DNA from: Streptomyces cyaneochromogenes
GTDB taxonomy: Bacteria; Actinomycetota; Actinomycetes; Streptomycetales; Streptomycetaceae
Length of the DNA stretch: 64,000 bases
Assembly: GCF_003963535.1 (NCBI RefSeq)
Contig: NZ_CP034539.1
Coordinates: 1,612,001 to 1,676,000 of the forward strand
Reading direction: 5' to 3'
Shown one piece after another: positions 17,113 to 26,311 of this stretch; within the stretch, counting starts at the first letter, position 1; each line of letters begins with the position of its first letter. The translations under genes were made by a program, and so were the position numbers. The notes below the pieces were generated by a model that had not been told where the DNA came from, searched no databases, and was given only the letters and a program-made list of their open reading frames with translations.

Positions 17113-17828
17113 GAGGAGGTTCCCAGGTCGTGGGTGAGGTCGAGGCCGAGGAGGCGGTCGGCATAGGCGTACGTCTCGAAGCGTGCGCCGTCCGGCAGGT
17201 CCGGCGCGCTCTCCACCCAGCGCAGGACTCCGAGGACCCCGGGCACGTCGAGATCGTCCTCCCAGGCGGTGCGCAGCTCTGTCCGCACCTCGTCGGGGAT
17301 GGGCCGGGACGGCCGCTGCGCCCAGCCGGCGACGGCACGACGCCAGCGTACGAGGGTGTCGTGGGCGTCGGCGAGGGCGGCCGTGTCGAGCCGTACGGGC
17401 ACGCTTCTGCGCCGGGAGAGCAGGGCGAGACGCAGCGCGGCGGGGTCGGCCTCGGCGGGGGGTGCCTCCGAGTGCACGGGCGCCACGGTGACCCGCACCC
17501 CGTCGGGCTCCGCGCCTCCCTCGCGCACGACATGGAGGACCTGCGCCTCGCCCAGTCCGGACGCGGCGTCCCGGCCGTCCTCGAAGGGCCGCACGCCCAG
17601 CGCCGCGGCGCCGGCCCGCAGTTCCGCCTGCTGCCGCTCCTCGTCGAGCAGCGCCCAGACCGGCGTACCGCCGAGCTCCAGGGCGCGCACGAGCAGATCG
17701 GCGACCAGCAGTATCCGCAGGGCGGTGACGTCGAAGCCCTCTGTATGCGCCTCGATGCGGGTCAGGCCCCGGCGGGCCGGGGCGGCGTCGACGGGCTCGC
17801 CGGTTCGGGCGTCGATGATGCGCAGCAC
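17109..17828 (-). CDS. CysRS-like domain protein (catalytic motifs absent)
   Basis: A 239-aa protein that reads like a degenerate class I aminoacyl-tRNA synthetase/MshC fragment: LRIIDARTGEPVDAAPARRG corresponds to the CysRS lead-in, and TALRILLVADLLVRALELGGTPVWALLDEE to the first Rossmann helix region. The CPTVY zinc Cys and the HIGH and KMSKS signatures are missing, so it cannot be an active synthetase. The C-terminal half (LALLSRRRSVPVRLD, DDLDVPGVLGVLRWVESA) resembles the helical region after the active site. Start GTG 17828 is chosen because conservation should begin at LRIID; longer frames run into noncoding-looking sequence. Coupled by ATGA to the SixA-type gene. Function unknown. Confidence 0.65.
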   Translation of the reverse strand: MLRIIDARTGEPVDAAPARRGLTRIEAHTEGFDVTALRILLVADLLVRALELGGTPVWALLDEERQQAELRAGAAALGVRPFEDGRDAASGLGEAQVLHVVREGGAEPDGVRVTVAPVHSEAPPAEADPAALRLALLSRRRSVPVRLDTAALADAHDTLVRWRRAVAGWAQRPSRPIPDEVRTELRTAWEDDLDVPGVLGVLRWVESAPDLPDGARFETYAYADRLLGLDLTHDLGTSS

Positions 17829-18054
17829 GGAGCGAGCGTAGGCGGACGGTCCGCCCCGCGCAGCCATCCGACCCGCTTTCCGGACACCGTGGCGAGCCTC
17901 GGGTCTGCCGGGAGTCCGCTGGTCATCCATGGTTGTACGGCCCATCCACGCGCGCGACGCGCATGTCGTACCAGGACATCGCCACCCCCTGCCGTGCGCA
18001 CTGCCCGCACGGTACTGCGCACCGGCCCGCCCGGACAGGAGTTCGGGGGCCGTG

Positions 18055-19323
18055 CTACCGGAGTCGTCCCTCGTGGAGCACGCCGGAACCGCTGCCCCGA
18101 CGGAGCAGGGCCGCCGTGTACACGTCCGCGGCCGATGCCCAGCCGAAGGACCGGGCATGCCGGATGGCGGCCTCGCCCATCCGGGCCGAGCGGGCAGGGG
18201 TGTCGGCGAAGCCGTACAGGGCCCGCGCGTAGTCCGCCGGGTCGTGTCCGGGTACGAGAACGCCGCTCACCCCGTCCCGCACCGCCACCGGCAGGCCGCC
18301 GACCTGCGCGGCGATCACCGGGGTGCCGCAGGCCTGTGCCTCGACGGCGACCAGACCGAAGGACTCGCTGTGGGACGGCATGACCAGGACGGACGCCGCC
18401 CGGTACCAGTCGGCGAGCCGGTCCTGGCCGACCGGCGGCCGGAACAGCACGACATCCCCGATGCCCAGGCGGGCCGCCAGCTTCTGCAGCCCTTCCGGCT
18501 CGGCCAGGCCGCTGCCGCTGGGCCCGCCCACGACCGGCACCACGATCCGCTCACGCAGCCGCGGCCGCTCCGCCAGCAGCCGGGCCACCGCACGCAGCAG
18601 TACGTCCGGCGCCTTCAACGGCTGTATGCGGCCCACGAACAGGGGGATCAGCGCGTCCTGCGGGAGGCCGGGGCGGGACCGTGCCACGGCCCGTCCGGCC
18701 TCGACACCCCGGGCGTCGGACCGGAAGCGCTCCAGGTCGACACCGGGGTGGACGACGGCGACCCGGCCGGGGTCGGCGTCGTAGTGGCGGAGCAGGTCCT
18801 CCGCTTCCTTGCCGGTGTTCGCTGTCAACCGGTCGGCGGCCCGAACGACCTGGGTCTCGCCGAGCACGCGGGCCGCCGGTTCAGGGGTGTCGCCGTCGGC
18901 CAGGCCGGCGTTCTTGACCTTGGCCATGGTGTGCATGGCGTGGACGAGCGGGACGCCCCAACGCTCGGCGGCGAGCCGGCCGACGTGACCGGAGAGCCAG
19001 TAGTGGGAGTGGACCAGGTCGTAGTGGCCGGCCCAGCTGTGCGTCTTCACCCACGGCGTGACGCAGGCCTGGGCCGACCACCACCCCTCCACCTCTATGC
19101 CGAGGACGGCGAGGCGCTTGGCCAACTCGACGATGTAGACGTTCATTCCGCCCGCGTCGCCGGTACCGGGCTGGTGCAGCGGTGAGGTGTGCACGCTGAG
19201 CATCGCGACGCGGCGGGGGCGGTGGCGGGCGTCGGGTGGCCGCGACCGGGGTGGGCCGGCCGGCGTGCTGCCGTGGGCGCAGCCGTGCTGGAGCTCTTCG
19301 AGCCGGGTCCGGTACCGGCTCAC
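18055..19323 (-). CDS. MshA-like D-inositol-3-phosphate glycosyltransferase, internally rearranged
   Basis: GT4 family glycosyltransferase of 422 aa. MshA makes the first mycothiol precursor from UDP-GlcNAc and inositol phosphate. N-terminal motifs match MshA closely: [35 protein letters not shown], and later [82 protein letters not shown]. Between GIEVE and [11 protein letters not shown] the family's ~60 residues are replaced by ~19 odd residues, partly because 32 bp are inverted (19037-19068). It is shorter than typical MshA (~450) and probably impaired. GTG 19323 overlaps the fdhD stop (GTGA). Probably a paralogue rather than the housekeeping copy. Confidence 0.8.
   Translation of the reverse strand: MSRYRTRLEELQHGCAHGSTPAGPPRSRPPDARHRPRRVAMLSVHTSPLHQPGTGDAGGMNVYIVELAKRLAVLGIEVEGWWSAQACVTPWVKTHSWAGHYDLVHSHYWLSGHVGRLAAERWGVPLVHAMHTMAKVKNAGLADGDTPEPAARVLGETQVVRAADRLTANTGKEAEDLLRHYDADPGRVAVVHPGVDLERFRSDARGVEAGRAVARSRPGLPQDALIPLFVGRIQPLKAPDVLLRAVARLLAERPRLRERIVVPVVGGPSGSGLAEPEGLQKLAARLGIGDVVLFRPPVGQDRLADWYRAASVLVMPSHSESFGLVAVEAQACGTPVIAAQVGGLPVAVRDGVSGVLVPGHDPADYARALYGFADTPARSARMGEAAIRHARSFGWASAADVYTAALLRRGSGSGVLHEGRLR
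19030..19075. repeat. 7-bp inverted repeat bounding an inverted 32-bp segment
   Basis: GGCCCAG (19030-19036) and CTGGGCC (19069-19075) bracket 19037-19068. On the plus strand this block reads, in frame, [15 protein letters not shown], the expected MshA segment, although the gene runs on the minus strand. Swapping the 32-bp core restores the consensus on the coding strand without changing the frame. Confidence 0.75.
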
Positions 19324-20180
19324 CTCGCCGGCCCGCCCGCCATGGTCTCGGCCCGCAGGTCGAGGCGCTGCTCGCCCGCGTACACGTTCATGGAGCCGCC
19401 GCGCAGAAAGCCGACGAGCGTGAGCCCCGTCTCCGCCGCCAGGTCCACGGCGAGGGAGGACGGCGCCGAGACCGCCGCCAGCACCGGGATGCCCGCCATG
19501 ACCGCTTTCTGCGCCAGCTCGAAGGACGCCCGCCCGGACACCAGCAGTATGTGCTGCGACAAGGGCAGTTGGCCGGACAGCAGCGCGCGGCCGATCAGCT
19601 TGTCGACGGCGTTGTGCCGGCCGACGTCCTCCTTCAGGTCCAGCGGCTGGCCCTCGGGCGAGAACAGTCCGGCGGCATGCAGGCCACCGGTGCGGTCGAA
19701 CACCCGCTGCGCGGCGCGCAGTCGGTCCGGCAGGGTGGCCAGCAGTTCCGGGGTGACCCGGACCGGGGGTGTGTCGGCGATCGGCCAGCGCGTCGTGGTC
19801 CGTACGGCGTCGAGGCTTGCCTTGCCGCACAGGCCGCACGACGACGTGGTGTACACGTTCCGTTCGAGGGTGATGTCGGGCAGCGGTACGCCCGGGGCGA
19901 GTTGGATGTCGACGACGTTGTACGTGTTCGAACCGTCCTGGGTGGCACCGGCGCAGTACACGATGTTCGCCACGTCCTCGGCCCGGCTCACCCCCCCCTC
20001 GCTCACCAGGAATCCGACGGCGAGCGCGAAGTCGTCCCCGGGTGTGCGCATGGTGATCGCCAGCGGCTTGCCGCCGAGCCGTATCTCCAGTGGCTCCTCC
20101 GCCACCAGGGTGTCCGGGCGCGTGCTGCGCACACCGTCCCGGATGCGCACCACGCGGCGTCGTTCGGTGACCCGTCCCAT
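19320..20180 (-). CDS. fdhD: FdhD, sulfur carrier for formate dehydrogenase maturation
   Basis: FdhD passes sulfur from a cysteine desulfurase to the molybdenum cofactor of formate dehydrogenase; 286 aa, usual length. Diagnostic motifs: [34 protein letters not shown], the redox motif SSCGLCGK (Cys pair near 120), [25 protein letters not shown] and [15 protein letters not shown]. The gene follows sdaA by 27 bases on the same strand and overlaps the mshA-like gene by GTGA. No formate dehydrogenase structural gene lies in the window, but formate is an expected end product of the neighbouring demethylation genes through formaldehyde and PurU. Confidence 0.96.
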   Translation of the reverse strand: MGRVTERRRVVRIRDGVRSTRPDTLVAEEPLEIRLGGKPLAITMRTPGDDFALAVGFLVSEGGVSRAEDVANIVYCAGATQDGSNTYNVVDIQLAPGVPLPDITLERNVYTTSSCGLCGKASLDAVRTTTRWPIADTPPVRVTPELLATLPDRLRAAQRVFDRTGGLHAAGLFSPEGQPLDLKEDVGRHNAVDKLIGRALLSGQLPLSQHILLVSGRASFELAQKAVMAGIPVLAAVSAPSSLAVDLAAETGLTLVGFLRGGSMNVYAGEQRLDLRAETMAGGPAR

Positions 20181-20207
20181 GGCCTCACTCCCCGTTCTGT
20201 CGGCTCC

Positions 20208-21590
20208 TCAGCACTCGATGACGTTGACGGCGAGGCCGCCGCGGGCCGTCTCCTTGTACTTGACCTTCATGTCGGCACCGGTCTCCTTCATGGTCTTGAT
20301 CACCTTGTCGAGGGAGACGTGGTGGCGGCCGTCGCCGCGCAGGGCCATCCGGGCCGCGGTCACGGCCTTGACCGCGGCCATGCCGTTGCGCTCGATGCAG
20401 GGGATCTGAACGAGGCCGCCGACGGGGTCGCAGGTGAGGCCCAGGTTGTGCTCCATGCCGATCTCGGCGGCGTTCTCGACCTGTTCGGGGCTGCCGCCGA
20501 GGACCTCGGCGAGACCTCCGGCGGCCATCGAGCAGGCGGAGCCGACCTCGCCCTGGCAGCCGACCTCGGCGCCGGAGATGGAGGCGTTCTCCTTGAAGAG
20601 CATGCCGATGGCCCCCGCCGCGAGGAGGAAGCGGACGATGCCGTCCTCGTCGGCGCCCGGCACGAAGTCGAGGAAGTACTGCAGGACGGCGGGGATGATG
20701 CCCGCCGCGCCGTTCGTCGGGGCGGTGACGACCCGGCCGCCCGCGGCGTTCTCCTCGTTGACCGCCATCGCGTACAGCGTCACCCACTCCATGGCGCGGC
20801 CCGCCGAGTCACCCTCGCTGCGCAGCGCCCTGGCCGCCGCCGCGGCCCGGCGACGGACCTTCAGACCGCCGGGGAGGATGCCCTCGCGGCCCAGCCCGCG
20901 TGCGACGCAGGCCTCCATGACCCGCCAGATCTCCAGCAGGCCCGCGCGGATCTCCTCCTCCGTGCGCCAGGCCTTCTCGTTCTCCAGCATCAGCGCGGAG
21001 ATCGACAGGCCGGTCTCCTTCGTCAGCCGCAGCAGCTCGTCGCCGGTGCTGAACGGGTGGGCGAGCACCGTGTCGTCGGCCCTGATCCGGTCCGCGCCGA
21101 CCGCGTCCTCGTCGACCACGAAGCCACCGCCCACCGAGTAGTACGTCTTCTCCAGCAACGGCAGACCGTCGGCGTCGTACGCGAAGAGGATCATGCCGTT
21201 GGCGTGGTACGGCAGCGAGCGTCGACGGTGCAGCACCAGCTGGGTCGAGGCGTCGAACTCGATCTCGTGGGCCGGACCGATCTCGGCACCGAGGAGGCGG
21301 ATGCGCCCGGTGCCGCGGATCCGCTCGACGTCCAGGTCGGCCTGGGCGACATCGACCGTGTGCGGCTCGTGTCCCTCCAGGCCGAGCAGTACCGCTTTCG
21401 GTGTGCCGTGGCCGTGGCCGGTGGCGCCGAGCGAACCGAACAACTCCGCCCGTACCGCGGCGGTCTGGGCGAGCACGCCGTCCTGCTTCAGCCGGGCGAC
21501 GAACATCCCGGCTGCGCGCATCGGGCCGACGGTGTGCGAGCTGGACGGGCCGATGCCTATGGAGAACAGGTCGAAGACGCTGATTGCCAC
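20208..21590 (-). CDS. sdaA: L-serine ammonia-lyase (iron-sulfur type)
   Basis: Single-chain L-serine dehydratase, 460 aa, converting serine to pyruvate and ammonia. The N-terminal beta domain shows [20 protein letters not shown]. The alpha domain carries [31 protein letters not shown] and [20 protein letters not shown], whose cysteines bind the 4Fe-4S cluster. It starts with GTG 21590, 68 bases after glyA. Together with GlyA it drains glycine from betaine breakdown to serine and pyruvate. In the order of the run (reductase, gcvH, glyA, sdaA, fdhD, mshA-like) it is probably part of one long transcript. Confidence 0.96.
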   Translation of the reverse strand: MAISVFDLFSIGIGPSSSHTVGPMRAAGMFVARLKQDGVLAQTAAVRAELFGSLGATGHGHGTPKAVLLGLEGHEPHTVDVAQADLDVERIRGTGRIRLLGAEIGPAHEIEFDASTQLVLHRRRSLPYHANGMILFAYDADGLPLLEKTYYSVGGGFVVDEDAVGADRIRADDTVLAHPFSTGDELLRLTKETGLSISALMLENEKAWRTEEEIRAGLLEIWRVMEACVARGLGREGILPGGLKVRRRAAAAARALRSEGDSAGRAMEWVTLYAMAVNEENAAGGRVVTAPTNGAAGIIPAVLQYFLDFVPGADEDGIVRFLLAAGAIGMLFKENASISGAEVGCQGEVGSACSMAAGGLAEVLGGSPEQVENAAEIGMEHNLGLTCDPVGGLVQIPCIERNGMAAVKAVTAARMALRGDGRHHVSLDKVIKTMKETGADMKVKYKETARGGLAVNVIEC

Positions 21591-21658
21591 GCCATACTCC
21601 GGGGGTTGGAGGGGCGTGCCGAGCAGTCACGGGCTCGCCCTTGCGGGAAGGTTGTCGG

Positions 21659-22933
21659 TTACAGACCGGGGTACAGCGGGTGCTTGTCGGCCAGTGCCTT
21701 GACGCGGGCCTTGAGTGCTGCGGCGTCGGCGGTCCCGAAGGGAGAGGGCGCCTTCAGCGTCTCGGCGATGACGTCGGCGACCTCGGTGAAGTCCTCGGCG
21801 GTGAAGCCGCGGGTGGCCAGTGCCGGGGTGCCGATGCGCAGGCCCGAGGTGACCATCGGCGGGCGCGGGTCGTTGGGGACCGCGTTGCGGTTGACCGTGA
21901 TGCCGACCTCGTGCAGACGGTCCTCGGCCTGCTGCCCGTCCAGCTCGGACGCACGCAGGTCGACCAGGATCAGGTGCACGTCGGTGCCGCCGGACAGCAC
22001 GTTCACGCCCGCCTCGCGCGCGTCGGTGGCGGTCAGACGCGCGGCGAGGATCTGCGCGCCCTCGACCGTGCGGCGCTGACGCTCCTTGAACTCCTCCGAG
22101 GCGGCGACCTTGAAGGAGACCGCCTTGGCCGCGATCACGTGCTCCAGGGGGCCGCCCTGGAAGCCCGGGAAGACGGAGGAGTTCAGCTTCTTCGCGAAGG
22201 CCTGCTTGGCGAGGATGATGCCGCCGCGCGGCCCGCCGAGGGTCTTGTGCGTGGTGGAGGTGACCACGTCCGCGTACTCGACCGGGTTGGGGTGCAGCCC
22301 CGCCGCGACCAGCCCGGCGAAGTGCGCCATGTCGACCCACAGGTACGCCTCGACCTCGTCGGCGATCCGCCGGAACTCGGCGAAGTCCAGCCGGCGCGGG
22401 TACGCCGACCAGCCGGCGATGATCACCTTCGGCCGGTGCTCCTTGGCCAGCCGCTCCAGCTCGGCCATGTCGACCAGGCCGGTGGCGGTGTCGACGTGGT
22501 AGGCGACCACGTTGAACTGCTTGCCGGAGAAGTTCAGCCGCATGCCGTGGGTGAGGTGGCCGCCGTGGGCCAGGTCCAGGCCGAGGATGGTGTCGCCGGG
22601 CTGGGCCAGGGCGAACAGGGCGGCCTGGTTGGCGGAGGCGCCGGAGTGGGGCTGGACGTTGGCGTACTCGGCGCCGAACAGCTCCTTGACCCGGTCGATG
22701 GCGATCTGCTCGGCGACGTCGACGTGCTCGCAGCCGCCGTAGTAACGCCGGCCGGGGTAGCCCTCGGCGTACTTGTTCGTGGCGACCGAGCCCTGCGCCT
22801 CCATGACCGCGACCGGCGCGAAGTTCTCGGAGGCGATCATCTCCAGGGTGGACTGCTGGCGCTCCAGCTCGGCGTCGAGCGCGGCGGCGATCGCCGGGTC
22901 CAGCTCGTGCAGGGGCTGGTTGAACAGGGTCAT
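21659..22933 (-). CDS. glyA: Serine hydroxymethyltransferase
   Basis: PLP enzyme joining glycine and 5,10-methylene-THF into serine; 424 aa, usual size. Motifs: [70 protein letters not shown], and the PLP lysine in [15 protein letters not shown] 22933 overlaps the gcvH stop as ATGA; the frame extends upstream only as a shadow within gcvH. In this island it can use both products of sarcosine and dimethylglycine oxidation, glycine and methylene-THF. A separate housekeeping glyA probably exists elsewhere, as is common in Streptomyces (inference). Confidence 0.96.
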   Translation of the reverse strand: MTLFNQPLHELDPAIAAALDAELERQQSTLEMIASENFAPVAVMEAQGSVATNKYAEGYPGRRYYGGCEHVDVAEQIAIDRVKELFGAEYANVQPHSGASANQAALFALAQPGDTILGLDLAHGGHLTHGMRLNFSGKQFNVVAYHVDTATGLVDMAELERLAKEHRPKVIIAGWSAYPRRLDFAEFRRIADEVEAYLWVDMAHFAGLVAAGLHPNPVEYADVVTSTTHKTLGGPRGGIILAKQAFAKKLNSSVFPGFQGGPLEHVIAAKAVSFKVAASEEFKERQRRTVEGAQILAARLTATDAREAGVNVLSGGTDVHLILVDLRASELDGQQAEDRLHEVGITVNRNAVPNDPRPPMVTSGLRIGTPALATRGFTAEDFTEVADVIAETLKAPSPFGTADAAALKARVKALADKHPLYPGL

Positions 22934-23367
22934 CGGCGGTCTCCTCGGGTGTGGGCGCAGTGAGCGGCGTAGGCATCGGCGGACAGCGCGCCGGCGATGT
23001 TCTCGACCCGCAGCCTGAACAGCCGGCCGCCGGTGTAGGGGGCGGCGTTGACGACGCCGGGATCGTCGGCCGGCGCGGTGTTGACTTCCAGGACCCGGCC
23101 GGAGGCGGGGGCGTACAGGCGGCTGGAGGCGGTCAGTGACTCGATCCGCCCGCAGCTCTCCCCCGCCTCGACCCGGGTGCCCACTTCGGGCAGGCGGAGT
23201 TCGACGACGTCGCCGAGGGACTTCGCCGCGAACGCGGTGATGCCGACGGTGGCGTTGCCCTCGTCCACGACCAGCCACTCGTGGTCCCAGGTGTACCGCA
23301 GGTGCCGCGGGATGCTCGTGGCGGTGTCCCCTGCGGATTCGGGGGAGAGCCGGGGCGCGGAGCTCAT
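22930..23367 (-). CDS. gcvH: GcvH-like protein lacking the lipoyl lysine
   Basis: Glycine cleavage H-protein family, 145 aa, slightly longer than the usual ~125-130. Family motifs: [54 protein letters not shown], and a C-terminal [11 protein letters not shown]. In true H-proteins the lipoate lysine sits in ESVKA; here that stretch is [13 protein letters not shown] with Thr in the Lys position (codon ACC), so it cannot be lipoylated in the normal way. The extra N-terminus is low complexity. ATGA overlaps link it to the reductase gene upstream and to glyA downstream. No gcvT, gcvP or other glycine cleavage gene is nearby, so another scaffold or carrier role is likely. Confidence 0.85.
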   Translation of the reverse strand: MSSAPRLSPESAGDTATSIPRHLRYTWDHEWLVVDEGNATVGITAFAAKSLGDVVELRLPEVGTRVEAGESCGRIESLTASSRLYAPASGRVLEVNTAPADDPGVVNAAPYTGGRLFRLRVENIAGALSADAYAAHCAHTRGDRR

Positions 23368-24545
23368 GACACGACGGCCGCGGCGGCGGGGACGAGGGTG
23401 CGGCGGAGGCGGTTGAAGAACTTCGGCTGGTTGAGGGAGAGCACGGCGACGGGGGTGCCCTCGCGCCGGTAGACGGCCGTGAAGGTGCGGCTGTCGACGT
23501 CGCCTTCGACGACCTCGGGCACGGCGCCGGGGGCGACGTGTCCGGCGACCTGGAGGCGTACCTGGTACTGGTCGGACCAGAAGTACGGCGCGGTGAGCGG
23601 GGCGGTGGCCGACACGCCGGTCAGCAGGGTGCGGGCGGCGGTCTTCGCCTGCTCGGTGGCGTTGCTCCAGTGTTCGATGCGGGCGTGCCGTCCGGTGAAC
23701 GGGTTGGGGCAGCGGGCGACGTCACCGACGGCGACCACACCCGGGACGCCGGTCGAGCAGCCGGTGTCGCACACGACGCCGTCGTCCACCCGCACTCCGG
23801 AACCGGCGAGCCAGTCGGTGTTGGGCCGGACGCCGACCCCGACGACGACGATGTCGGCGGGCAGCAGCCGTCCGTCCGCCAGCCGTACGCCCGTGACCCG
23901 GCCCTCGCCGACGAGTGCGGCCACGCCGGTTCCGCACAGCAGCCGAACCCCGTGGTCACTGTGGAGCGAGGAGCACACCAGCCCCATCTCGCGCCCGAGT
24001 TGGCGCTCCAGGGGTACGTCCAGGGCCTCGACGACTGTGACGTGGAGCCCGAGCCGGTGCGCGGTGGACGCCACCTCGGCGCCGACGAACCCGGCGCCGA
24101 TGACGACGACCCGGGGCAGGCCGTCCAGCAGTTCGGCGCGCAGGGCCTGGGCGTCGTCCAGGGTGCGCAGGGTGTGGACGCCCGCCAGCCCGTCCGTGCC
24201 GGGGAGGGTGCGAGGGTTGGCGCCGGTCGCGACGACGACGCCGTCGGTGCGCACATGCCGTCCGCCGGTCAGGGTGACGGTGCGGGCGACGGGGTCGAGC
24301 CGCACGGCGCGCTCGCCGAGCAGCCACTGCACGTCCAGGGCCTCGTATTCGTCCGCGTCGCCCAGCGCGAGCGCGTCGGCGTCGATGTCGCCCTTCAGGA
24401 AGCTTTTGGACAGCGGGGGGCGGTCGTAGGGAGTGTGGCGCTCCTCCCCCACGACGACGATCTCGCCGTCGTAGCCCTCTGCGCGCAGCGCGCGGACCGT
24501 GCTCAGTCCTGCCAGCGACGCTCCGACGACGGTGATGCTCCTCAT
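23364..24545 (-). CDS. FAD-dependent ferredoxin reductase (betaine demethylase type)
   Basis: NAD(P)H-dependent FAD oxidoreductase of the ferredoxin/rubredoxin reductase family, 393 aa. FAD-binding [20 protein letters not shown] is at the N-terminus, then [12 protein letters not shown], the NAD(P)-binding [16 protein letters not shown] near 145-160, and the second FAD contact [13 protein letters not shown] near 275. A C-terminal reductase domain ends [17 protein letters not shown]. It probably passes electrons to the Rieske oxygenase encoded just upstream (gbcA copy at 24701). ATG 24545 begins the family consensus; 12 earlier codons are discarded. The stop overlaps the gcvH start (ATGA). A second, more divergent copy lies at 48331. 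Confidence 0.9.
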   Translation of the reverse strand: MRSITVVGASLAGLSTVRALRAEGYDGEIVVVGEERHTPYDRPPLSKSFLKGDIDADALALGDADEYEALDVQWLLGERAVRLDPVARTVTLTGGRHVRTDGVVVATGANPRTLPGTDGLAGVHTLRTLDDAQALRAELLDGLPRVVVIGAGFVGAEVASTAHRLGLHVTVVEALDVPLERQLGREMGLVCSSLHSDHGVRLLCGTGVAALVGEGRVTGVRLADGRLLPADIVVVGVGVRPNTDWLAGSGVRVDDGVVCDTGCSTGVPGVVAVGDVARCPNPFTGRHARIEHWSNATEQAKTAARTLLTGVSATAPLTAPYFWSDQYQVRLQVAGHVAPGAVPEVVEGDVDSRTFTAVYRREGTPVAVLSLNQPKFFNRLRRTLVPAAAAVVS

Positions 24546-24584
24546 GCCGGCTCCAGATCGGGGTTGTCTCGCATAACACAACGA

Positions 24585-24601
24585 CGCTCGCTATACGCAA
24601 C
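24585..24601. promoter_or_regulatory. Candidate IclR operator (one good half) upstream of reductase
   Basis: CGCTCG-CTATA-CGCAAC: the right arm and spacer are identical to the palindrome at 26019, the left arm is degenerate. It lies 40 bases before the reductase start at 24545 in the gap to gbcA, so it may drive the reductase-gcvH-glyA-sdaA run. Confidence 0.45.
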
Positions 24602-24700
24602 ATGCTGTTCGCGCAGCGCAGGCATTGTCAAGGGAGGCGTCGCATATGAATTTCCGATGACGCTCCGAGTTGCGCGATCCGCAACTTCAGGAGAGGTGGA

Positions 24701-25834
24701 TCAGTGCGGGGGCCGCACTTCCAGCTTGTTCTGCAGCCAGGTGTGGAACTCGCCTATGTGGTGCTCACTGGGCACCAGGACACCGCCGCCGGCGTACGCC
24801 TTCGAGCTCATCGCCGGCTGGGTGCGCTCACAGGCGTCGAAGTCCTGCTGGTTGACCCGGTGGAACAGCTCCACCGAACGCTCCACGTCCTTGCCGCTCT
24901 CCACGACGTGCGGCAGGTAGAGCCAGTCGCACTCGACGACCGTGCGGTCGGGTGCCATCGGGTACATCCGGTGGAAGATCACGTGGTCGGGCACCAGGTT
25001 GACGAAGACCTGCGGCCGGACGGTGATGGCGTAGTAGCGGCGGTCCTGATCCTCGGCGACACCCGGGATGCGGTCCAAGCCCTCGGAGCCGTCGACGGTG
25101 AAGCCCTGGACCTCGTCGCCGAACTCGGCGCCGTGGCCGACGTAGTACTGGGCGGCGTAGCCGTCCGCGAACTCCGGGAGCACTTCGGTGAGTTCGGGGT
25201 GGATGGTGGCGCAGTGGTAGCACTCCATGAAGTTCTCGATGATGAGCTTCCAGTTGGCCTTCACGTCGTAGGTGATACGGCGGCCCACCTTCAGCTCGTC
25301 GATGCCGTAGCGCTCGATCGACTCGACGTCGCCGAGCCGCTCGACGATCGCGCCCTGCACGACGGCCTCGAAGGAGGGCGGCTCGTCGGCGAGGCACACC
25401 CACACATACCCGAGCCACTCCCGCACATGGACGTTGATCAGCCCGTACGCGGTGCGGTCGAGGTCCGGCATCGACGTGAGGTTCGGCGCGGCGACGAGCT
25501 TGCCGTCCAGGCCGTAGGTCCAGGCGTGGTACGGACACTGGAAGGCCCGCCTGACCTCGCCGGACTCCTCGGTGCAGAGCTTGGCGCCGCGGTGTCGGCA
25601 GATGTTGAGGAACGCCTTGACCGAGCCGTCCCGCGAGCGGGAGATCAGCACGCTCTCGCGGCCCACCTGGTAGGTGCGGAAGGCGCCGGGCTTGTCCAGC
25701 TCGGCGGCGCGGGCCACACAGAACCACATGGCCTCGAAGACCCGCTCCTGCTCCTGGGCGAAGACCCCGGGGTCGGTGTAGTACTCACCGGGCAGCGTGG
25801 GGATCAGGCTCGGCGGCAGGTTCGTGCTGGTCAT
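24701..25834 (-). CDS. gbcA: Glycine betaine demethylase, Rieske oxygenase subunit (copy 1)
   Basis: Ring-hydroxylating-type Rieske non-heme iron oxygenase, 377 aa, proposed to remove one methyl group of glycine betaine as formaldehyde, giving dimethylglycine. The Rieske cluster motif is CRHRGAKLC and CPYHAWTY (C-x-H, 17 residues, C-x2-H) at about 88-112. The mononuclear iron site follows as NFMECYHCATIHPEL near 210. The N-terminal YYTDPGVFAQEQERVFEAMWF and the overall length match GbcA/carnitine-oxygenase relatives rather than aromatic dioxygenase alpha subunits. ATG 25834 is preferred over longer frames. Electrons would come from the FAD reductase downstream. A near-identical paralogue is at 47052. 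Confidence 0.9.
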   Translation of the reverse strand: MTSTNLPPSLIPTLPGEYYTDPGVFAQEQERVFEAMWFCVARAAELDKPGAFRTYQVGRESVLISRSRDGSVKAFLNICRHRGAKLCTEESGEVRRAFQCPYHAWTYGLDGKLVAAPNLTSMPDLDRTAYGLINVHVREWLGYVWVCLADEPPSFEAVVQGAIVERLGDVESIERYGIDELKVGRRITYDVKANWKLIIENFMECYHCATIHPELTEVLPEFADGYAAQYYVGHGAEFGDEVQGFTVDGSEGLDRIPGVAEDQDRRYYAITVRPQVFVNLVPDHVIFHRMYPMAPDRTVVECDWLYLPHVVESGKDVERSVELFHRVNQQDFDACERTQPAMSSKAYAGGGVLVPSEHHIGEFHTWLQNKLEVRPPH

Positions 25835-26018
25835 CGTGTCACCTTCGGAGAATGTCGGACGCGCACCCGGCGGGGGTCGAAGAGGGCGATGGGAACATGC
25901 ATGCCGAGCCCGCGAGGAAGCGGCCGGGCAGGGTGGGGATGCGCGGGCGCAGGTACTCGGCGATGGCCGCGATCTCGTTGACGCCGATCGCCCCCAAGGC
26001 GGCCGAGCCGCCAGGTAA

Positions 26019-26035
26019 GTTGCGCTATACGCAAC
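26019..26035. promoter_or_regulatory. IclR operator, palindrome between gbcA and iclR
   Basis: GTTGCG-CTATA-CGCAAC, perfect 6-bp arms with a 5-base spacer, 185 bases upstream of gbcA copy 1. Just to its right is a second GAGCAAC half site (26047-26053). The rest of the 468-base gap 25835-26302 contains no gene that I can support; a candidate minus-strand -10 (GTATAG) lies inside this palindrome, so regulator binding would block the gbcA promoter. Confidence 0.65.
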
Positions 26036-26290
26036 TTCCTTCGCTATGAGCAACAACTCTCAAACTGTCTCCCCGTGGGCACCCACTGTCAAGGGGTTGC
26101 CGGAGCGACGTTGCCACCCGGCGCAAAACGGACACCGGACGCCCATAGGTGTGACGCCGAGGGTGCTGGTCAACGAGAACTGCACAATGGCCTTCCGCCG
26201 AGCGGGCGGGCCGTGCGACCATGCGGGCGCCCGATTCCGGCCGCCCCATCCGCCTTCCGCAACCCCTGGGGAAACCTGGGCCGCCTTGCG

Positions 26291-26311
26291 TATAGTTGCG
26301 CTATGAGCAAC
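26291..26311 (+). promoter_or_regulatory. Leaderless promoter and autoregulatory operator of iclR copy 1
   Basis: A -10 box TATAGT (26291-26296) lies seven bases before the ATG at 26303, so transcription should begin at or next to the start codon. The palindrome GTTGC-GCTATGA-GCAAC (26295-26311) overlaps the -10 box and the start codon. The same arrangement is found at the second iclR (46241-46261), which argues against chance. Confidence 0.65.

Noticed and set aside
17930-19185. Long plus-strand frames across the glycosyltransferase gene
   Set aside because: They mirror the minus-strand gene and lack motifs, except for the 32-bp inverted block, which is reported separately.
26075-26302. N-terminal extension of the IclR protein
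   Set aside because: The frame is open upstream, but its translation has no family match, it crosses the promoter, and the paralogue also starts at MSNY.
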